Shown: positions 9,593-19,970, numbered from the stretch's first letter. The stretch: 64,000 nt of DNA from Siminovitchia fortis (GCF_003605365.2 NZ_QYTU02000003.1:85754-149753), one strand, 5' to 3'. Program-made: numbers and translations. The notes: generated from the sequence alone by a model not told the origin.

Positions 9593-10089
9593 CAGGGACG
9601 CTCATATTTATCTTATTTTTAATGAACATCCTCCTTGCCTTTGCTTTGCTGATCCTTTACATGCGCCAAAACAAGCTGGTCGAAATAGAAAAGAGGCAGA
9701 AGCTCGCGCTGGAGGAAGCTGAACAGGTGATGGCTGCCCTCCTTGAAGAGATCAAAGAGGAAAATGAAAGACTTATAACCAGGATTAAGGAGAGCAGGGA
9801 GACAGAGGATAAAATGGCGGATGCTATGGCTGCAGATATTATAATGGAAAAAAAGGACTCCGTTCCGGCGGCAGAGGAGCACCAGGTTGTTCAAGAGGCA
9901 GAAGGGTCCTTGGAACCGACAGCAGAGCCTGCTTCAGTTCAAAGCAGCGCTTCCGGCGAAGCCGATGATCCAATGCCTTTGAGGGAACAGGTGGAATTAC
10001 TGGCTGAACAAGGACTGACAGTGACGGACATTGCCAGGAAGCTGAATAAAGGAAAAACTGAAATAGAACTCCTTATGAAATTTAAGTGA
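9589..10089 (+). CDS. swrB: SwrB-like membrane-anchored coiled-coil protein (YlxL)
   Basis: In B. subtilis SwrB promotes flagellar basal body assembly and SigD activity. This 166-residue protein matches in position, length and layout: one N-terminal membrane helix (about 2-22), a charged coiled-coil (about 26-80), an acidic low-complexity linker and a C-terminal helix-turn-helix-like segment (LAEQGLTVTDIARKLNKGKTEIELLM). Start GTG 9589 overlaps the sigD stop. Assigned mainly by synteny and architecture; sequence identity cannot be measured here. Confidence 0.8.
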   Translation: MTGTLIFILFLMNILLAFALLILYMRQNKLVEIEKRQKLALEEAEQVMAALLEEIKEENERLITRIKESRETEDKMADAMAADIIMEKKDSVPAAEEHQVVQEAEGSLEPTAEPASVQSSASGEADDPMPLREQVELLAEQGLTVTDIARKLNKGKTEIELLMKFK

Positions 10090-10110
10090 CATCGCTTCCG
10101 CATTTCATGC

Positions 10111-10139
10111 TTGATTAACACTTTTGGGTATGCTATATT
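10111..10139 (+). promoter_or_regulatory. Sigma-A promoter of rpsB
   Basis: TTGATT at 10111-10116, 17-bp spacer, TATATT at 10134-10139 with an extended TGC just upstream. It separates the flagellar operon from rpsB and leaves a leader of about 110 nt. Confidence 0.7.
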
Positions 10140-10145
10140 ATTTGT

Positions 10146-10243
10146 TGGTATTAATACACACGTTTCATGATTTTCGCGATAGGGTGCTGTTTTTTCGATT
10201 AAACAGTCTTTTGCGGAAGATGAGTGAAGCGGAGGAAAAAACC
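10146..10243 (+). promoter_or_regulatory. rpsB untranslated leader
   Basis: About 100 nt between the promoter and the AAGGAGG site hold at least one hairpin (CTGTTT..AAACAG near 10187-10206). Ribosomal protein S2 controls its own message in several bacteria through the leader; that this leader does so is inference. Confidence 0.35.
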
Positions 10244-10258
10244 AAGGAGGAAAAATTT

Positions 10259-10990
10259 ATGTCTATCATTTCTATGAAGCAATTGCTCGAAGCAGGTGTA
10301 CACTTTGGGCACCAAACACGCCGCTGGAATCCTAAGATGAAAAAATACATCTTTACGGAAAGAAACGGCATCTACATCATCGACTTGCAAAAAACGGTCA
10401 AAAAGGTTGAAGAAGCTTACAACTTTATGAGAGAGCTTGCCGAGAACAATGGTAAAGTCCTTTTTGTCGGAACTAAAAAACAAGCTCAGGAATCTGTAAA
10501 AGACGAAGCTGAACGTGCGGGCCAATTTTATGTGAACCATCGCTGGCTTGGCGGAACTTTGACTAACTTCGAAACGATCCAAAAGAGAATCGAGCGCTTA
10601 AAAGCGATTGAAAAGATGGAAGAAGACGGCACTTTCGAAGTCCTTCCGAAGAAAGAAGTAGTTATGCTCAACAGAGAGCGCGACCGTCTAGTCAAGTTCT
10701 TGGGCGGTATTAAAGATATGAAAACTCTTCCGGATGCAATGTTCATCATCGATCCTAGAAAAGAACGCATTGCTGTTGCAGAAGCGCGCAAGTTGAATAT
10801 TCCAATCGTCGGTATCGTTGATACAAACTGTGATCCGGATGAAATAGATTATGTCATTCCAGCAAACGATGATGCAATCCGCGCAGTAAAATTGCTTACT
10901 TCAAAAATGGCTGATGCTTTATTGGAAGCTAAATACAGCGAAGAACCTGTAGAAGAAGAGGAAGCATCTTCAGAGGCTGCCAATGCATAA
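10259..10990 (+). CDS. rpsB: 30S ribosomal protein S2
   Basis: Small-subunit protein bound at the 30S head-body junction. Start ATG 10259 ([23 protein letters not shown]) directly follows AAGGAGG at 10244-10250; a longer in-frame extension to 10124 is leader sequence. The 243-residue product has the S2 signatures [17 protein letters not shown] and [12 protein letters not shown]. The C-terminal tail is acidic, as in other Bacillaceae. Confidence 0.98.
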   Translation: MSIISMKQLLEAGVHFGHQTRRWNPKMKKYIFTERNGIYIIDLQKTVKKVEEAYNFMRELAENNGKVLFVGTKKQAQESVKDEAERAGQFYVNHRWLGGTLTNFETIQKRIERLKAIEKMEEDGTFEVLPKKEVVMLNRERDRLVKFLGGIKDMKTLPDAMFIIDPRKERIAVAEARKLNIPIVGIVDTNCDPDEIDYVIPANDDAIRAVKLLTSKMADALLEAKYSEEPVEEEEASSEAANA

Positions 10991-11029
10991 TCGTCATATG
11001 ATATCAGCCTGAATTCAGGCGGTTTGAAA

Positions 11030-11064
11030 GGTGATAAGAGTGATGACACTTTGTCACCTTTTTT
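11030..11064 (+). terminator. Hairpin with T-run between rpsB and tsf
   Basis: GGTGATAAG at 11030-11038 pairs with TTTGTCACC at 11050-11058 (9 bp with two G-T pairs), followed by six T. It is preceded by a perfect 14-bp palindrome GCCTGAATTCAGGC at 11007-11020. It probably acts as a partial terminator that sets the ratio of tsf to rpsB, because no clear promoter is seen before tsf. Confidence 0.6.
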
Positions 11065-11120
11065 CACACGATCATGTCCTTATTGACACCCTTTTACCTA
11101 CACAAGGAGGAAACGAAAAA

Positions 11121-12002
11121 ATGGCAATTACTGCTCAAATGGTTAAAGAACTGCGTGCCAAAACAGGTGCCGGCATGCTTGACTGCAAAAAAGCTTTGAC
11201 AGAAACAAACGGCAACATGGAGGAAGCGATCGATTTCCTCAGAAAGAAAGGAATGGCTTCCGCTGCCAAAAAAGCTGACAGAATTGCAGCCGAAGGTACA
11301 ACTTACATTTTAAGCGAAGGCAATACAGCGGTTATTTTGGAAGTGAATGCTGAAACCGACTTCGTTGCCAAAAACGAAAATTTCCAACAGCTTGTTAAAG
11401 AGTTGGCTGAGCATCTTCTTGCGAACAAACCGGCATCTCTTGAAGAAGCTTTGGAACAAAAAATGAGCAGCGGCGAAACTGTTACTGACTATATTAACAG
11501 CGCCATTGCCAAAATCGGTGAGAAAATCACACTCCGTCGTTTTGAAGTTAAAACGAAATCCGACAACGGCGTATTCGGCGAATATCTGCACATGGGCGGA
11601 CGCATCGGAGTTTTGACAGTTCTTGAAGGCACAACTGATGAAGAAATGGCAAAAGATGTTGCCATGCATATTGCTGCCATCAACCCTAAATATATCACGC
11701 GCGACCAGGTTTCTGAAGAGGAAATCGAGCGTGAACGCCAAGTGCTTACCCAACAGGCATTAAACGAAGGCAAGCCTGAAAAAATCGTTGAAAAAATGGT
11801 AGAAGGCCGCCTTGGTAAATTCTTTGAGCAAATCTGCCTTCTGGACCAGCCATTTGTCAAAAACCCTGACGAAAAGGTTGGGAAATTTGTAAAATCCAAA
11901 GGCGCTGAAGTTGTCGGCTTTGTCCGTTATGAAGTGGGCGAGGGTATGGAAAAACGCCAGGAAAACTTTGCTGAAGAAGTAATGAGCCAAACGAAAAAGT
12001 AA
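11121..12002 (+). CDS. tsf: Elongation factor Ts
   Basis: Guanine nucleotide exchange factor for EF-Tu. Start ATG 11121 follows AAGGAGG at 11104-11110; the frame open to 11031 upstream is leader. The 293-residue length equals B. subtilis EF-Ts. The N-terminal UBA-like domain ([21 protein letters not shown]) and the EF-Ts core ([12 protein letters not shown]) are both intact. Confidence 0.98.
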   Translation: MAITAQMVKELRAKTGAGMLDCKKALTETNGNMEEAIDFLRKKGMASAAKKADRIAAEGTTYILSEGNTAVILEVNAETDFVAKNENFQQLVKELAEHLLANKPASLEEALEQKMSSGETVTDYINSAIAKIGEKITLRRFEVKTKSDNGVFGEYLHMGGRIGVLTVLEGTTDEEMAKDVAMHIAAINPKYITRDQVSEEEIERERQVLTQQALNEGKPEKIVEKMVEGRLGKFFEQICLLDQPFVKNPDEKVGKFVKSKGAEVVGFVRYEVGEGMEKRQENFAEEVMSQTKK

Positions 12003-12005
12003 TTA

Positions 12006-12270
12006 AGAAAAGCGGAGGTGCCTGTTCATCGACGTACAGACTGGAGTGCCTTCGACGAGATAAAGGATAAGCAAAGGCGAGAGTGCCTGCTTATCGGCGA
12101 CAAGCATAAGACGAGCGCTGAAGAAGGCGTAGTTTGCCTTCAGCAGCGATTGGCTTATGACCTCGAGCCGATGGCACTCGTAGCCGGACAACACGCGCAG
12201 CGAAGCGATGTTGACTTATCGTAGAAGAAGGCGCGAAGTCTGCTAGTCGATAGGCACTGCAGCTGGACAA
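12006..12270 (+). repeat. Palindromic intergenic repeat, long nested copy
   Basis: This 265-bp stretch after tsf is built of inverted pieces (GAGTGCC near 12090 with GGCACTC near 12172; CATAAG with CTTATG; GCTGAAG with CTTCAGC). Its outer parts match the 147-bp copy at 44065-44211 (shared CATCGACGTACAGACTGGAG and GATGTTGACTTATCGTAG blocks). Roughly 12070-12190 is absent from that copy and its core matches the inner part of the copy at 19852-19970 in inverse orientation, so it looks like one element inside another. Short open frames inside it are not genes. Confidence 0.75.
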
Positions 12271-12305
12271 TAAGAAAAGCGAAAGCGTCGTTTAGCATCA
12301 AAATT

Positions 12306-12334
12306 AATGGGGAACACATCGTGTTCCCCATTTT
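12306..12334 (+). terminator. Terminator hairpin after tsf
   Basis: AATGGGGAACAC pairs perfectly with GTGTTCCCCATT around a 3-nt loop (ATC), then TTTT is split by the stem end. It ends the rpsB-tsf unit before pyrH. Confidence 0.75.
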
Positions 12335-12387
12335 AAAAAGTCAACATTCGTCAATACATATCATTTAAGGGATCATTGGAGGTTTAG

Positions 12388-13113
12388 ATGGATACCCCAA
12401 AATACAAAAGAGTCGTACTTAAATTAAGTGGTGAGGCACTGGCCGGAAATGAAGGATTCGGCATCAACCCGGCCGTGATCAAATCCATTGCAGAGCAAAT
12501 CAGGGAAGTGGCAGTACTTGACGTTGAGATTGCTGTCGTCGTTGGCGGCGGAAACATTTGGCGCGGAAAGGTCGGCAGCGAAATGGGGATGGACCGTGCA
12601 ACGGCCGATTATATGGGAATGCTGGCAACAGTGATGAACTCCCTTGCTTTGCAGGACAGCCTTGAGCAGCTCGGGATTGAAACCCGTGTCCAAACGTCTA
12701 TCGATATGCTTCAAGTTGCTGAACCATACATTAGACGCCGTGCCATCAGGCATTTGGAAAAGAAGCGTGTCGTCATCTTTGCGGCAGGCACCGGCAATCC
12801 ATACTTCTCAACAGACACAACCGCGGCATTAAGAGCGGCAGAAATAGAAGCAGATGTCATTTTAATGGCCAAAAACAATGTGGACGGTGTATACAACGCA
12901 GATCCGAAGCTTGATAAGGATGCAGTCAAATATGAACAGCTGTCTTACCTCGACGTTCTGAAAGAGGGTCTTGCTGTCATGGACTCAACCGCCTCATCGC
13001 TTTGCATGGATAACGATATTCCGCTGATCGTGTTCTCTTTTACCGAAAAAGGGAATATCAAGCGTGCCGTCATGGGCAAACAAATTGGAACGATAGTGAG
13101 GGGAAAGGAATAA
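12388..13113 (+). CDS. pyrH: Uridylate kinase
   Basis: Hexameric UMP kinase of the amino acid kinase fold, making UDP from UMP with ATP. The 241-residue protein shows [11 protein letters not shown] at the N-terminus and the glycine-rich [10 protein letters not shown] loop. Start ATG 12388 follows TTGGAGGT. Stop TAA overlaps the frr start by one base (TAATG). Confidence 0.97.
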   Translation: MDTPKYKRVVLKLSGEALAGNEGFGINPAVIKSIAEQIREVAVLDVEIAVVVGGGNIWRGKVGSEMGMDRATADYMGMLATVMNSLALQDSLEQLGIETRVQTSIDMLQVAEPYIRRRAIRHLEKKRVVIFAAGTGNPYFSTDTTAALRAAEIEADVILMAKNNVDGVYNADPKLDKDAVKYEQLSYLDVLKEGLAVMDSTASSLCMDNDIPLIVFSFTEKGNIKRAVMGKQIGTIVRGKE

Positions 13114-13670
13114 TGCCGAACAAAATAATTTCAAATGCGAAAGACAAAATGGGAAAAGCTATTCAGGTATACAGCCGCGAATTGGCAGGCATTCGTGCCG
13201 GACGTGCAAATGCCGCCCTTTTGGACAAAATTACTGTTGATTATTACGGTGTTCCGACACCAGTTAACCAAATGGCAAACATTTCAGTACCTGAAGCCCG
13301 TCTCCTTATGATCCAGCCGTATGATAAAACTGTTTTGGGCGATATTGAAAAAGCCATTTTGAAATCAGACCTAGGTCTAACGCCTACAAACGATGGATCC
13401 CTTATTCGGATATCCATCCCGCAGCTTACGGAAGAAAGGCGCAAGGATCTTGTAAGGCAAGTTAGAAAAGAGGCAGAGGATGCCAAAGTCGTCATTAGAA
13501 ATATCCGCCGGGACGGAAACGAAGAATTGAAAAAGCTTGAGAAAAACGGGGAAATCTCCGAAGATGACCTGCGCGGCTTTGCAGATGACATTCAAAAGCT
13601 GACCGATGAACATATCAGGAAAATCGATGAACTGACAAAAGAGAAAGAAGAGGAAGTATTGGCCGTTTAA
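13113..13670 (+). CDS. frr: Ribosome recycling factor
   Basis: RRF splits post-termination ribosomes with EF-G. The 185-residue length is standard and the family stretches [18 protein letters not shown] and the C-terminal three-helix segment ending in [13 protein letters not shown] are present. It overlaps pyrH by one base and is followed by a strong terminator. Confidence 0.98.
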   Translation: MPNKIISNAKDKMGKAIQVYSRELAGIRAGRANAALLDKITVDYYGVPTPVNQMANISVPEARLLMIQPYDKTVLGDIEKAILKSDLGLTPTNDGSLIRISIPQLTEERRKDLVRQVRKEAEDAKVVIRNIRRDGNEELKKLEKNGEISEDDLRGFADDIQKLTDEHIRKIDELTKEKEEEVLAV

Positions 13671-13733
13671 AACAAAAGCGAAATTGCCCGGCGCGGGAAA
13701 ACTAGAAAACTTCCTTAATTATTATTCATAGAT

Positions 13734-13760
13734 CCCTCCTTTTGGAGGGTTTTTCCTTTT
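13734..13760 (+). terminator. Terminator after frr
   Basis: CCCTCC-TTTT-GGAGGG stem-loop followed by TTTTTCCTTTT. Confidence 0.85.
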
Positions 13761-13883
13761 AAAGCTAAAGAAAATATAAAATTTTACCGAATTTTTTCTT
13801 CAAACAAGGTTATGTAATGTCCAGCTCCAGGCGCCATCGGCTTGTGCTTGTCGCCGATAGGCGGGCGCCTTGCGCTTTTCTTT
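13761..13883 (-). repeat. Palindromic intergenic repeat with conserved flank
   Basis: The core 13819-13883 runs TGTCCAGCTCCAGGCGCC ... GGGCGCCTTGCGCTTTTCTT with GCCATCGGC/GCCGATAGGC arms folding into one long hairpin. The 58 bp before it (AAAGCTAAAG ... TCTTCAAACAAG) closely match the flank of the copy at 19798-19970, so this flank belongs to the repeat. Orientation is given relative to the AGAAAAGCGC end. Confidence 0.75.
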
Positions 13884-13933
13884 AATGGATGAAATAAATC
13901 GTCGGAGAATCATATCGCATCCTCATATGGATA

Positions 13934-13942
13934 TGCTAAAAT
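13934..13942 (+). promoter_or_regulatory. Extended -10 promoter for uppS
   Basis: TGC followed by TAAAAT (13937-13942) forms an extended -10 element upstream of uppS; the -35 region is poor. It lies between the repeat and uppS, where a promoter for the uppS-cdsA-dxr-rseP-proS run is expected. Confidence 0.4.
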
Positions 13943-13986
13943 ATGTTTGACGCACAGAACAATGCATTTCTGACGGAGGACTCATT

Positions 13987-14781
13987 ATGTTCAATAAAAC
14001 GAAGTTTTGGAAAACTTCAAAAGAGCAAGATTTGCAGGATGACCGAATCAGTCAAATACTTGCCCATCCCATTCCGGAGCATGTCGCCATCATTATGGAC
14101 GGAAACGGACGGTGGGCGAAAAAAAGGGCACTTCCCCGGATTGCCGGACACCACGAGGGTATGAAAACTGTAAAAAAGATAACAAAGGCAGCCAGTAAAC
14201 TTGGAATAAAGATCCTTACATTATATGCTTTTTCAACTGAAAACTGGAAGCGCCCCAAAACAGAGGTCGATTATTTAATGAAGCTTCCAGAACAGTTTTT
14301 GGGCAGTTTTTTGCCGGAATTGATAGAGGAAAACGTTAAAGTCTCAACAATGGGAGATATGGATCGCCTTCCGGCAAGTACAAGGAAGGCTGTTGATCAA
14401 GCCAAAGAAAAAACAAAGAACAATGACGGCCTGATTTTAAATTTTGCACTAAACTATGGAAGCCGCTCGGAAATAATCGATGCCATAAAACATCTTTCTT
14501 CGGATGTAAAAAAAGGCATCATAAATGAAGAGGATATTGACGATGACTGCTTTTCAAATTATTTGATGACAGAGAGCCTGAAAGATCCTGATTTGCTCAT
14601 CAGGACAAGCGGAGAGGTCCGCTTGAGCAATTTCATGCTCTGGCAGCTTGCATATACCGAACTGTATTTTATGGATATCCTCTGGCCGGACTTTTCTGAA
14701 GAAAACTTGCTTGAAGCGATTGAATCATTTCAAAGGCGGTCCAGAAGATACGGCGGATTACTTGGCGAGGAGATACAATAA
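13987..14781 (+). CDS. uppS: Undecaprenyl diphosphate synthase
   Basis: cis-prenyltransferase that makes the C55 lipid carrier for cell-wall synthesis. The 264-residue protein has MDGNGRWA with catalytic Asp38, and the C-terminal substrate signature DLLIRTSGEVRLSNFMLWQ. Start ATG 13987 follows GGAGGA. It joins cdsA with no gap (stop at 14781, ATG at 14782). Confidence 0.97.
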   Translation: MFNKTKFWKTSKEQDLQDDRISQILAHPIPEHVAIIMDGNGRWAKKRALPRIAGHHEGMKTVKKITKAASKLGIKILTLYAFSTENWKRPKTEVDYLMKLPEQFLGSFLPELIEENVKVSTMGDMDRLPASTRKAVDQAKEKTKNNDGLILNFALNYGSRSEIIDAIKHLSSDVKKGIINEEDIDDDCFSNYLMTESLKDPDLLIRTSGEVRLSNFMLWQLAYTELYFMDILWPDFSEENLLEAIESFQRRSRRYGGLLGEEIQ

Positions 14782-15567
14782 ATGAAGGTAAGAATCATTT
14801 CAGCGATAGTGGCAATAGCCATATTTTTACCGCTTCTTTACATAGGCGGAATCCCATTCTTTCTTTTGGTGTATGCCATGGCAACGATTGGGTTGTATGA
14901 ATTATTGAAAATGCGGAAGCAGCCGCTTATTTCTGTGCAGGGGGCCTTGTCTTTGGCACTCCTTTGGATTATCCTTTTACCCGGACAGGCGTTTGAATCA
15001 GGGCACGGGGCGGATATTAAAATAAAAGCCGCAATCTTGGCTGTCCTCCTTTTTTTATCATATACTGTTATAAGTAAAAATAAATTTGATTTTGATGATG
15101 CGGGTTTTGTCATACTGTCGGTATTATATGTCGGAATCGGTTTCCATTTTCTGATGGAAACGCGTGAGGCAGGAATCGTTTATTTGTTCTATGTTCTGTT
15201 TGTCGTATGGGGAACAGATTCCGGTGCATATTTTGTCGGAAGGTCCCTGGGTAAACGTAAGCTGTGGCCGGAAATCAGTCCGAACAAAACGATCGGAGGT
15301 TCTGTAGGGGGTATTTTAATTGCTTTGCTCATTGCCCTGGCCTTTTTTGCTTTTACCACAATAGACATACCGCTGGTTAAGCTGCTTACTGTTACTGTTA
15401 TTCTTTCAGTTTTTGGACAAATAGGAGACTTGGCCCAATCAGCCTTCAAACGTCATTATGGGGTGAAGGATTCCGGCAATATTATGCCGGGGCACGGGGG
15501 AGTATTGGACAGGTGCGACAGTTGGCTGTTTGTACTGCCGCTTGTCCATGTGCTGCAGATTATTTAA
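14782..15567 (+). CDS. cdsA: Phosphatidate cytidylyltransferase
   Basis: Integral membrane enzyme forming CDP-diacylglycerol from phosphatidate and CTP. The 261-residue protein has about seven to eight hydrophobic segments and the C-terminal CDS signature SAFKRHYGVKDSGNIMPGHGG with the LDR that follows. CDP-diacylglycerol is also the substrate of PgsA at 57235. Confidence 0.96.
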   Translation: MKVRIISAIVAIAIFLPLLYIGGIPFFLLVYAMATIGLYELLKMRKQPLISVQGALSLALLWIILLPGQAFESGHGADIKIKAAILAVLLFLSYTVISKNKFDFDDAGFVILSVLYVGIGFHFLMETREAGIVYLFYVLFVVWGTDSGAYFVGRSLGKRKLWPEISPNKTIGGSVGGILIALLIALAFFAFTTIDIPLVKLLTVTVILSVFGQIGDLAQSAFKRHYGVKDSGNIMPGHGGVLDRCDSWLFVLPLVHVLQII

Positions 15568-15602
15568 TAAGGCATGAATAGTAGTTATCGGGAGTGAAGA
15601 GT

Positions 15603-16748
15603 TTGAAATATATTAGTTTATTGGGGGCCACAGGTTCAATTGGCACCCAAACCCTTGAATTGATCAGGGAACATCCTGAACAATTTCAGCTGGCTGCCCT
15701 AACGGCCGGCAAAAACATAGAACTTGTCAGAAAAATCATTTCGGAGTTTCAACCGCAGCTCGTTTCGGTGCAGACGAAAGAGGACTGCGAGGCACTCCGG
15801 GGGGAATTTTCGTCCGGCATAAAATTTGTATACGGGGAAGAGGGTTTGGTGGAAGCGGCTGTGTTCGGCCAGGCAGATATCGTTCTGAACGCAGTCATCG
15901 GAAGTGTCGGACTCTTTCCGACATTACAGGCGATAGAAGCCGGTAAAAAAATCGCTATTGCCAATAAAGAAACATTGGTGACAGCCGGACATCTCGTCAT
16001 GGCAGCGGCAAGGAAGAAAAATGTGGATATCCTTCCGGTTGACAGCGAGCACTCGGCCATATTCCAGTGCCTGCAAGGCGAGGAAATGAAGGATTTATCC
16101 AGGCTGCTGATCACCGCATCGGGCGGAAGTTTCCGGGACTTAACCCGGGAAGAATTGGAGTTTGTGACACTGGAACAGGCTTTGAATCATCCAAATTGGT
16201 CAATGGGCTCCAAAATTACGATTGACTCTGCTACAATGATGAACAAAGGCCTGGAAGTAATAGAAGCCCATTGGCTGTTTGACTTGCCTTATGATAAGAT
16301 AGATGTCATTTTGCACCGGGAAAGCATCATCCACTCGCTTGTCGAATTTCATGACAGCAGTGTAATTGCGCAGCTCGGCACCCCTGACATGAGAGTTCCC
16401 ATTCAATACGCTCTTACCTATCCGGAGCGTCTCCCGCTTCAATCGGCAAAAAGGCTGAACCTTGTGGAAATCGGAGAGCTTCACTTTGAAAAAATGGACA
16501 TGGACCGTTATCGGTGCCTATATCTCGCATATGAAGCGGGGCGCCGTGGAGGTACAATGCCTACAGTATTAAATGCAGCAAACGAGGCAGCTGTGAATGC
16601 TTTCCTTGAGCAGAAAATACCATTTATCCGGATTGAGGAACTGATTGAAAAAGCGTTGGAAAGACATCATGTAATTGATAATCCTGATCTTTCCGCCATT
16701 CGGGAAGTTGATGGGGAGACAAGACGGTATGTTCATACACTCCTTTAA
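15603..16748 (+). CDS. dxr: 1-deoxy-D-xylulose 5-phosphate reductoisomerase
   Basis: MEP-pathway enzyme feeding isoprenoid precursors to UppS. It has the NADPH-binding [10 protein letters not shown] near residue 8, the [11 protein letters not shown] and ASGGSFRD motifs and the metal/substrate region [25 protein letters not shown] chose TTG 15603 because GGGAGTG lies 6 bases before it; the in-frame GTG at 15594 has no good ribosome site. That gives 381 residues, a normal length. Confidence 0.95.
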   Translation: MKYISLLGATGSIGTQTLELIREHPEQFQLAALTAGKNIELVRKIISEFQPQLVSVQTKEDCEALRGEFSSGIKFVYGEEGLVEAAVFGQADIVLNAVIGSVGLFPTLQAIEAGKKIAIANKETLVTAGHLVMAAARKKNVDILPVDSEHSAIFQCLQGEEMKDLSRLLITASGGSFRDLTREELEFVTLEQALNHPNWSMGSKITIDSATMMNKGLEVIEAHWLFDLPYDKIDVILHRESIIHSLVEFHDSSVIAQLGTPDMRVPIQYALTYPERLPLQSAKRLNLVEIGELHFEKMDMDRYRCLYLAYEAGRRGGTMPTVLNAANEAAVNAFLEQKIPFIRIEELIEKALERHHVIDNPDLSAIREVDGETRRYVHTLL

Positions 16749-16763
16749 AAGGTGGTTATTTTT

Positions 16764-18029
16764 TTGAATACAGTCATCGCTTTTATCATTATTTTTGGCG
16801 CTTTGGTATTCTTCCATGAACTCGGACACTTTGTCTTTGCGAAGCGTGCAGGAATACTGGTCAGAGAGTTTGCGATCGGGATGGGACCGAAAGTGTTTTC
16901 CCATAAAACGAAAGAAACGTTATATACCATTCGTCTACTTCCCCTTGGCGGCTACGTGAGAATGGCCGGCGAGGACCCCGAAATGATGGAGATCAAGCCG
17001 GGACACCGGGTAGCTCTCATTTTGAATGATGATGATTTGGTTGAGAAAGTTATACTGCAGGGAAAGGACCGTTTTTCCAATGCGCGGGCTGTGGAAGTGG
17101 AATCGGCCGACCTTGAGCATGAGTTAATTATAAAAGGTTACGAAGATGGGGAAGATGAAACATTAAAAACATTCCGTCTATCGCATAAAGCTAAAATTGT
17201 CGAGGATCAAACGGAAACACAAATCGCTCCATGGGACCGCCAGTTTGGTTCGAAGAAACTGAGTGCGAGGGCGATGACCATTTTTGCCGGCCCTATGATG
17301 AACTTTGTTCTTGCCATTGTCATTTTCACGGCATTGGGATTCATCCAGGGTGTACAGGTGAACGATCCGCTTATCGGCAAATTGCTTCCGGACGGATCGG
17401 CAAACGAAGCGGGCTTTAAGGAAGGTGACGTTGTTTTAAGTATCGACGGAGCCGAAATTTCGAACTTTGAAGATATAACCGAGATTGTTCGCAGCCATCC
17501 TGGGGAAGAGCTCGTTTTTACAGTTGAACGCGGGGACAAGACGCTTGATATTCCGGTAACGCCCAAAAGGGAAGTGGCGGAGGGCAAGGAGTTTGGCCTG
17601 ATCGGAGTACAGGCGCCCGTCGATAAATCATTTACAAGCGTAGCGGTCAACGGTTTCACCGAAACGTACCATTGGACAGTTGAGATATTCCGGCTGCTTG
17701 GAAAGCTTGTTACAGGGCAGTTCTCCATTGATATGCTTGCTGGTCCTGTCGGAATTTATAAAACAACGGAGACTGTGGCGAAATCCGGAGTTCTACTGTT
17801 AATGAAATGGGCTGCACTTCTAAGCATCAACCTGGGAATCATGAACTTGCTCCCGGTACCGGCGCTTGACGGCGGACGACTCCTGTTCTTTGGTGTGGAG
17901 GCATTGCGTGGAAAACCGATTGACCGCCAAAAAGAAGGAATGGTCCATTTTATCGGATTTGCCCTTTTGATGGTCTTGATGATTGTTGTTACGTGGAATG
18001 ACATTCAACGTTTTTTTATCATTAAATAA
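16764..18029 (+). CDS. rseP: Site-2 intramembrane metalloprotease RseP (RasP)
   Basis: Zinc protease that cuts within membranes, in Bacillus acting on anti-sigma factors such as RsiW and on signal peptide remnants. HELGH is at residues 18-22, a PDZ domain follows a membrane helix in the middle, and the third zinc ligand lies in PALDGGR (D369). TTG 16764 is preferred over GTG 16752, because the AAGGTGG ribosome site overlaps that GTG and sits 8 bases before the TTG. Length is then 421 residues. Confidence 0.94.
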   Translation: MNTVIAFIIIFGALVFFHELGHFVFAKRAGILVREFAIGMGPKVFSHKTKETLYTIRLLPLGGYVRMAGEDPEMMEIKPGHRVALILNDDDLVEKVILQGKDRFSNARAVEVESADLEHELIIKGYEDGEDETLKTFRLSHKAKIVEDQTETQIAPWDRQFGSKKLSARAMTIFAGPMMNFVLAIVIFTALGFIQGVQVNDPLIGKLLPDGSANEAGFKEGDVVLSIDGAEISNFEDITEIVRSHPGEELVFTVERGDKTLDIPVTPKREVAEGKEFGLIGVQAPVDKSFTSVAVNGFTETYHWTVEIFRLLGKLVTGQFSIDMLAGPVGIYKTTETVAKSGVLLLMKWAALLSINLGIMNLLPVPALDGGRLLFFGVEALRGKPIDRQKEGMVHFIGFALLMVLMIVVTWNDIQRFFIIK

Positions 18030-18049
18030 TGCAGATAGAGGTGCAAGTG

Positions 18050-19756
18050 ATGAGGCAAAGCATGACATTGATCCCAACGCTCCGCGAGCTGCCGTCTGAT
18101 GCTGAAATCAAAAGCCATCAGCTGTTGCTCCGGGCGGGTTTTATTAAGCAAATCGCAAGCGGTGTATATTCATACTTGCCGCTGGCCAAAAGAGCGCTTG
18201 ATCATATTGAACAGATTATAAGGGAAGAAATGGAAAACGCGGGAGCGGCAGAACTGCTCCTGCCGGCCCTCCAGCCCGCCGAATTATGGCAGTCTTCGGG
18301 GCGCTGGTATACATACGGTGATGAATTGATGAGAATGCAAGACCGCCATGACCGCAGCTTTGCATTAGGCCCTACACATGAGGAAGTGATTACAAGTATC
18401 GTAAGTGACGGCATCCCGTCATATAAACGCCTTCCGATTATACTGTACCAAATCCAGACGAAATTCAGGGATGAGAAGCGTCCACGCTTTGGCCTGTTAC
18501 GCGGGCGGGAATTCATCATGAAAGATGCATATTCATTCCATACATCGGCGGAAAGCCTGGATGAAGCCTATCAAAAGATGTATCAGGCCTACACAAACAT
18601 TTTTACGCGATGCGGTTTGGATTTTAGGGCTGTTTTGGCTGATTCCGGGGCGATAGGCGGAAAGGATACACAGGAGTTCATGGTCTTATCCGAAATCGGC
18701 GAGGATACGATCGCCTACTCGGATGGCTCAACTTACGCAGCAAACATCGAGATGGCGGAAGTTCATCAAGTGTATGAAAGACCGGATGAGCCGGAAAAAG
18801 AGCTGTCAAAAGTTGAAACGCCCGGCCAAAAAACAATTGCCGAAGTTTCTGGATTTTTAAATGTACAATCATCCAATATCATTAAATCGCTTGTTCTGAT
18901 TGTGGATGAGGAGCCGGTAATGGTCCTGGTCAGGGGAGATCATGAAATCAATGACATTAAAGTGAAAAACGCGCTGAATGCCGGATCCGTCGAATTTGCA
19001 GACGAAGAACGGACTAAGGAGCTGCTGAACTGTTCATTCGGCTCGATTGGGCCGGTCAACCTTCCTGGAACAATGAAAATTGTTGCGGACAAAGCTGTGG
19101 AAGCAATGGTCAATGCTGTATGCGGAGCCAATGAAGAAGATTTCCACTACATTAATGTCGTGCCGGGCAGGGATTTTACAGTTGAAAAGTATGCGGATCT
19201 AAGATTCATTCAGGAAGGTGACCCATCACCTGACGGAAAAGGAATCATCCGGTTTGCACGGGGAATTGAAGTCGGACATATCTTCAAACTGGGAACTACA
19301 TACAGTGAAGCGATGTCAGCAACGTATTTGGATGAAAACGGAAAACCCCATCCTTATATCATGGGATGTTACGGGATAGGCGTCTCCCGAACGCTTTCTG
19401 CTGTTGCCGAACAGTTTAATGACGAGAACGGGTTGATCTGGCCGGCCAGTATTGCACCGTATGATATTCATTTGATTCCGGTTAACATGAAGGATGCGGA
19501 GCAGGCAGATCTTGCCGAAAAATTGTATACCGAGCTGAGGGAACATCGATACAGTGTATTGTTCGATGACCGTAATGAGCGGCCGGGAGTCAAATTCAAA
19601 GACTCTGATTTAATTGGCATGCCTGTCCGGGTGACAGTCGGAAAAAAAGCGGCCGAAGGCATTGTGGAAATCAAAATCCGGAAATCCGGCGAAATGCAGG
19701 AAGTAAAAGCAGAGGAGCTGCTTGATGTCCTTACGGATATTTTCAAAGAATTGTAA
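18050..19756 (+). CDS. proS: Prolyl-tRNA synthetase
   Basis: Class II aminoacyl-tRNA synthetase of the bacterial type with an editing (INS) domain between motifs 2 and 3. Motif 2 region [21 protein letters not shown] and motif 3 [10 protein letters not shown] are visible; the anticodon domain is C-terminal. ATG 18050 ([13 protein letters not shown]) matches the family start and is preceded by AGAGGTG; the frame extends to 18029 but that would overlap rseP. Length 568. Confidence 0.97.
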   Translation: MRQSMTLIPTLRELPSDAEIKSHQLLLRAGFIKQIASGVYSYLPLAKRALDHIEQIIREEMENAGAAELLLPALQPAELWQSSGRWYTYGDELMRMQDRHDRSFALGPTHEEVITSIVSDGIPSYKRLPIILYQIQTKFRDEKRPRFGLLRGREFIMKDAYSFHTSAESLDEAYQKMYQAYTNIFTRCGLDFRAVLADSGAIGGKDTQEFMVLSEIGEDTIAYSDGSTYAANIEMAEVHQVYERPDEPEKELSKVETPGQKTIAEVSGFLNVQSSNIIKSLVLIVDEEPVMVLVRGDHEINDIKVKNALNAGSVEFADEERTKELLNCSFGSIGPVNLPGTMKIVADKAVEAMVNAVCGANEEDFHYINVVPGRDFTVEKYADLRFIQEGDPSPDGKGIIRFARGIEVGHIFKLGTTYSEAMSATYLDENGKPHPYIMGCYGIGVSRTLSAVAEQFNDENGLIWPASIAPYDIHLIPVNMKDAEQADLAEKLYTELREHRYSVLFDDRNERPGVKFKDSDLIGMPVRVTVGKKAAEGIVEIKIRKSGEMQEVKAEELLDVLTDIFKEL

Positions 19757-19768
19757 TGTAGAGCAAAG

Positions 19769-19797
19769 GGTACCTTTATAAAAAGGTGCCTTCCTTT
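19769..19797 (+). terminator. Terminator after proS
   Basis: GGTACCTTT pairs with AAAGGTGCC (9 bp, one G-T), followed by TTCCTTT. Confidence 0.7.
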
Positions 19798-19970
19798 AAA
19801 AGCTAAAGAAAGCATTTTACCGAATTTTCTCTTCAAACAAGATTAACGTAATGTCCAGCTTCAGGCGCCATCGGCGCAAGGATTAAGCCAATCGCTGCTG
19901 AAGGCAAACTACGCCTTCGCAAGCGTAGTCTAGCTTTGCGCCGATAGACGGGCGCCTTGCGCTTTTCTTA
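19798..19970 (-). repeat. Palindromic intergenic repeat with internal hairpin module
   Basis: Same flank and outer ends as the copy at 13761-13883, here with an extra inner module AAGCCAATCGCTGCTGAAGG ... CTACGCCTTC between the GGCGCC arms. That module is found inverted within 12070-12190. It lies between proS and polC; no separate polC promoter is obvious downstream of it. Confidence 0.75.

Noticed and set aside
11083..11088. TTGACA before tsf as a -35 box
   Set aside because: No -10 element at 16-18 bp; the expected place is occupied by the tsf ribosome site.
12018..12224. 68-codon open frame after tsf
   Set aside because: It lies within the palindromic repeat; the same sequence in other copies does not keep the frame.
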